This document shows, piece by piece, positions 60,020 to 64,000 of a DNA stretch of 64,000 bases. Below the pieces are notes generated by a model, which was not told where the DNA came from, ran no database searches, and worked only from the letters and a program-made list of their open reading frames with translations. Position numbers and translations under genes: made by a program. Position 1 is the stretch's first letter; each line of letters begins with the position of its first letter. Source of the stretch: Aphrocallistes beatrix (taxonomy: Eukaryota > Porifera > Hexactinellida > Sceptrulophora > Aphrocallistidae); NCBI GenBank assembly GCA_963281255.1, contig OY725502.1:434001-498000 (forward strand), read 5' to 3'.

Positions 60020-63000
60020 ATGGCAGAAAGATACCCAAATGTTCCAATAGAGCATGATAAAGTAGAATCACAAATAATTACTTCGTTTGACCATCTAATA
60101 CACTGTATCAGCGAAAGGAGAGATCAGATACTCGCTCAATACAGACAGAAGAGAGATGAGAGACAAGCTCTCACCGAATCTCTTTTCATAAAGAAAAGAG
60201 ATGATGCAGTGGTAGCAGAAACGGCTAGAAAAGAGACGTTTAAACAATTAAACGAAACTAAATTGGACTTAGAAAATAGAATGAAGAACAATAATCTCCA
60301 CTCGACGCTAGATAAGATGGTGGGTGATATTGATTTTAAACTGAAACTACTGGAGTTAGGAGAATTTGATGTGAAAGCTGAAAAACTAATTTTTGAGTAC
60401 GATGTGAGTGATTTGGAGAAAATAATTTCTCAATTTGGAAGAATAACTAGCGATAATAAACCGGTACAGCCAGAAAATACTTTTAGTAAGTTCCTTTACT
60501 ATATTCTGTTCTCGGATATTTTATTGATACTTCCGTTCATCCGCTATACTGGCTTTATTTCAAGATCTAAATATGATTGTATATAGACTAGTTTAGGCCG
60601 CTGGAGAAAAATTTACCTTTTAGTAAGACCGGTGAGCCCGATCCAACGGGTCTTTTTTACTTATTTAAGATAGCGGGGACAATTTACCATAATTATAATC
60701 TAATGGATTGAGTTCCAATACGAAATATCTAGTCAAGGTACACATAATTCTCACAACCAATAGCAATAGCTATCAAACCAATCATACTTAAAAACGAATT
60801 AGAGACTAGCTATTGCACTCTTAGGCTCAAACTCTTACTGTGCTCTCTATGATTATGAAGCAAGCGAGCCTGGAGAACTGAGTTTCAGAAAAGGAGCGCG
60901 ATTCAACATTTTAGATTCTCCAGGAAAATCGCGATTCAACATTTTAGATTCTCCAGGAAAATGGTGGTTAGCCCGGGATCTAGTTTCTGGTCGCGAAGGT
61001 TACATTCCATCTAATTACGTGGCAGTAGTGGACGGAAAAGTGGAGTAAGTGTCTATAGGCTAATCTGTACTATTAGAACTGATAGAGTGTAGTTCCGTAG
61101 GACATGATCGCTTGTTATTAATTAAATTATGGAGAAATTTGATTGGTTGAATGTTTTCTGATTTATAGGGTCTCTGATGCTGTAAAAGACGATCATTTGG
61201 AGAAAGGTATAAGCACCCCCAATATAGCCAAGAAGGTGAGAAGAGTTTGCTTTTTATTTCAAATGATTCCAGGGTTAGAAATTGATATACGTACATAAAA
61301 AAACAAAAAACAAAAAAACCGGACAACCCCTCTACAACGGACAAAACCATGTCCCTAATGTGTCCGTTATTTGGAGACTCCACTGTATTTATGTCTACAT
61401 TCGGAATTAATTTAAATTTTTATTTGGTTGTACCACAGGTTTTTCCTGATCAGATATCTGCCAAACCTGATTCACAAGCATTGGAACATAACAATAAAGC
61501 AATTAAAAAGGACAATTACTGTGAGATTGATACTTTCCCTAGTTTGTCTACTAACGAAGAACAGCAGAATGTGAAAAAGTTGAAGATAGTCGGACAAACT
61601 ATTCCATTTAATAAAATTGAAAGCTATTATAAATTTAGGTGAGTGATATGTTTCAATTGATTGTAAAAACACGATCAGACAATCAATTAAATTTGAATCA
61701 CAGTTGTATGCAGTGGAGTATCCCTAAATGGACACTCCAAAAGCGGACAACCCTCTACAACGGCCAAACCTTGTGGAATGGAATGAATTTACCATATACG
61801 TATGTAATAGTTAAGCACTCTCCGAGAAGCGAACATCTCTCTATAACGGACAAAATTTTATTGCTATCCACTATAAGAAGTTAACAACAAGTATACGAGT
61901 TGCTACTTCGAAGTATTGATAACATCATAGTACTGTATCCATTGTTTAAGCATTGTTATCAATATTTTATGCTATAAATTTTATTCAGATGGTTTTTTGG
62001 TCGCATCAATCGATCCGACGCTGAGAAGAAGCTGCTGGCTCCAGGAAACGCTCAGGGTGCGTTTCTAGTCCGAGAGAGTGAGACTCATCCAGGTGACTAC
62101 TCCCTCTCCATCCGAGACCAGGACTCAGTCAAGCACTACCGAATCAAGAACCTGGACAGCGGCGGATTCTTTCTTGCGATGAGACCCTTCCTGACTCTGG
62201 ACGATCTGGTGATTCACTACTCCGCCAACGGAGACGGATTCTGCTCTAGGCTGACTGTTCCATGCCATGAGAGTAAGTTAATTATATTTTCGTAAATGTA
62301 CATATATTTATTTTATTTTACATACCAAGAGATATGACTTCTCATTAATTTATTAGTTTGTATCAATATCTGTGCAAGAAAATGTCTGCCCAGAATATTT
62401 CATTTTAAAATAGTCACATAATTCCATGTAATTGTCACCTGATAACTTCTTCGTGTAGATTTGAGACGATATTTAGTGAGCTTCAGCTATTAACGCACAT
62501 ATTTCTTCCATCGCTTGCTGTAACAAGTTATTCCACTTAAATTTTACAGGAAATTTCAAATTTTAACCTCTGTGGTTCGTCCATGATTCCAAGGGTACTT
62601 TTAAAATTTACTGAATCATAGAATAATGTTTTATACACTCAAAAGTATTACAATAGAGTCTCTGAATAACGGACACATTAGGACATGGCTCTTGTCCGTT
62701 GTAGAGAGATATCCGCTTCTCGGATAGTGCTTAACTATTACACACGTATTAGTAAATTCATTCCGTTCCAAGAGGTTTGTCCGTTGTAGAAGGTTGTCTA
62801 CTTTTCGGAGTGCGAGTCTTTGGGGACTATCTTTAGTGTGATTTCTAATTATCAAATTTATGTTTGTTTCAGATCAGCAAAGCGACAAGTTTATCATTCC
62901 CAGCTCCAGCCTGAAGCTGGATAGGAAGCCAGTAACAGGAAAGTTCGGAAAGGTTTGGTTGGGAGTTTGGAGCTGTAAAGTAAGTTTTTATACGACAAAC

Positions 63001-64000
63001 ATTTTAAAAATGATACTACATAAGTAATTTTAGTCAATCTAGCAAAGACCCATACCCTGAAACCTGTCCTTTGATTCTTGACAAAAACACGAATTATTCC
63101 CCAAACTTCAACTTCACACTGAGTAATAGAAATATAATTAATATTCAAATGTTTAGAAAAGAAGAATTTGCAGCTGTTACAGCCAAATCTTTTTGATAGC
63201 AAATTGATTCTCATGCAAATTTGATATACATTGTATTAGTGATAAATATTAATGAAAATATGTTCCTGTTTACATGGCACTCTCAATTCTCAGGAAAAAT
63301 TCAGCTCTTTTAATTGCATAGGTCACTTGTACAATACTGTATCATGATACAATGCCGCTCGAAGATTTACTTTTTGAGGCCAGAATGATGAAGATTTTGC
63401 ATCATGAGAACCTGATTCAAGTTCATGGTGTTGTATCTTTGAATAAATGCAACTACATTGTTACAGAGCATATGGAACGAGGAGATCTCCTTTGCTACTT
63501 GCAGAATGAGGGAGGAGCTAAATTAAAGATACGGGAGTTAATTGACATAGGAGCACAGGTAGTACATTATTGACTGAATTATCCCAAAATGTTATGGGTT
63601 CTGCAATTCATCGACTTTTTGAAGGTTTACAAACCGTTGGAATTTTTTATTTACCTATAAAGTGAGAAACTATATATCCGCTAAAACGCATTGCAAATCC
63701 TTTTTCCCTCCTAATTCAATGGGATTCAGTAAACACATACAACAACTAAATCATTATGTTTATACTTGTAAGCAGCGTTTTATGTACTAAATTACTTTCT
63801 TTACAATTATCAACATATTGACAGGTAGCAGCTGGCATGGATTATTTAATAAAGAACAGCTTAATCCACAAGAACCTGGCGGCTCGGAATGTAATGTTGG
63901 GGTTCGCCAATCAGATTAAAGTGGCCAACTTTCATCTGCCTTGTGTGATCAAGGACTTAACCAAGGCGAATAATGAGACATTGAAATGGATAGCACCAGA
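60020..64000 (+). CDS. Coiled-coil-SH3-SH2-pseudokinase of the Src family, 3' end beyond window
   Basis: Exons: 60020-60485, 60825-61044, 61169-61235, 61439-61638, 61989-62272, 62873-62979, 63322-63558, 63825-end; all in phase, ~586 residues within the window. A coiled coil (~1-155) is followed by SH3 ([17 protein letters not shown]... SNYV), a ~90-residue linker, and SH2 with FLVRES intact and nearly identical in DNA to the canonical gene. The kinase-like part has lost the first glycine of the loop, the VAIK lysine (VTCT, Thr452), HRD (HKN, 542-544) and DFG (NFH, 562-564), and has no clear activation-loop tyrosine; a catalytically dead domain is very likely. SH3 contains an in-frame 33-bp tandem duplication (60897-60962). 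Reading through the first intron would give an alternative short protein ending in a hydrophobic stretch at 60586. Confidence 0.85.
61315..61390. mobile_element. Tc1/pogo-like MITE fragment
   Basis: CTCTACAACGGACAAA...TTATTTGGAGACTCCACTGTA is one end of the element seen more completely at 61708-61877 and 62645-62830. In an intron of the coiled-coil pseudokinase gene. Confidence 0.65.
61693..61877. mobile_element. Tc1/pogo-like MITE
   Basis: Begins GCAGTGGAGTATCCCTAAAT, contains CCCTCTACAACGGCCAAACC and AGCACTCTCCGAGAAGCG, and ends near CTATCCACTAT. An inverted homologue is at 62645-62830. It is in the intron before the SH2 exon. Confidence 0.7.
62645..62830. mobile_element. Tc1/pogo-like MITE, inverted copy
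   Basis: Reverse-strand homologue of 61693-61877 (shared TAATAGTTAAGCACT, GAGAAGCG, GGACAAACCTCTTGGAACGG). In the intron between SH2 and kinase exons. Confidence 0.7.

Noticed and set aside
60486..60586. C-terminal membrane anchor ([16 protein letters not shown]) of the coiled-coil exon
   Set aside because: A consensus GTAAGT donor at 60486 and in-phase SH3 exon at 60825 make this intron sequence; kept only as a possible read-through isoform.

Overview
This is nuclear DNA of an early-branching animal, most plausibly a sponge. Animal-type genes (PDZD8, a Pol III subunit, MPC1, Src-family kinases, a NACHT-LRR receptor, BPI/LBP proteins) sit close together in AT-rich DNA. They have many short GT-AG introns and many miniature inverted-repeat elements (MITEs) but few long transposons. 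The sponge call is inference from compactness, an NLR tandem pair and a Src-kinase array; another invertebrate is possible.

Layout. 1-5.8 kb: the 3' end of one NLR-type gene, then an intact intronless NACHT-LRR gene. 6.2-7.6 kb: four palindromic or foldback elements. 7.85-19.75 kb: a 13-exon PDZD8 homologue; its largest intron carries an intronless fibronectin-like receptor gene on the opposite strand. 20.6-21.6 kb: a small coiled-coil gene. 22.2-30.7 kb: a local family of four apparently intact genes and one inverted pseudogene, encoding an N-terminal CCHC zinc finger, a membrane span, long helical repeats and usually a C-terminal span. I do not recognise this as a named family. 32.3-35.4 kb: POLR3H and a coiled-coil gene, head to head. 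36.7-37.5 kb: a NADAR-domain gene. 38.4-39.9 kb: MPC1, head to head with the next gene. 40.2-50.6 kb: a Src-like gene that has lost catalytic residues and the SH2 arginine; one intron hosts two divergent BPI/LBP genes, one broken. 52.3-64 kb: three tandem Src-family genes, one canonical, one with a coiled coil in place of SH3-SH2, and one coiled-coil-SH3-SH2-pseudokinase cut by the window end.

The most interesting systems are the zinc-finger/two-membrane-span helical-repeat family, whose members look like mosaics of one another, and the Src cluster, where duplication, coiled-coil exon capture and stepwise loss of catalytic residues appear side by side. NLR, BPI/LBP and Src genes in one window fit an innate-immune or self-recognition setting, but nothing in the sequence proves they act together. 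Exon models were derived by hand from splice signals, reading phase and homology. Two junctions (MPC1 exons 1/2, and the canonical Src gene before its SH2 exon) do not close in phase and are marked.
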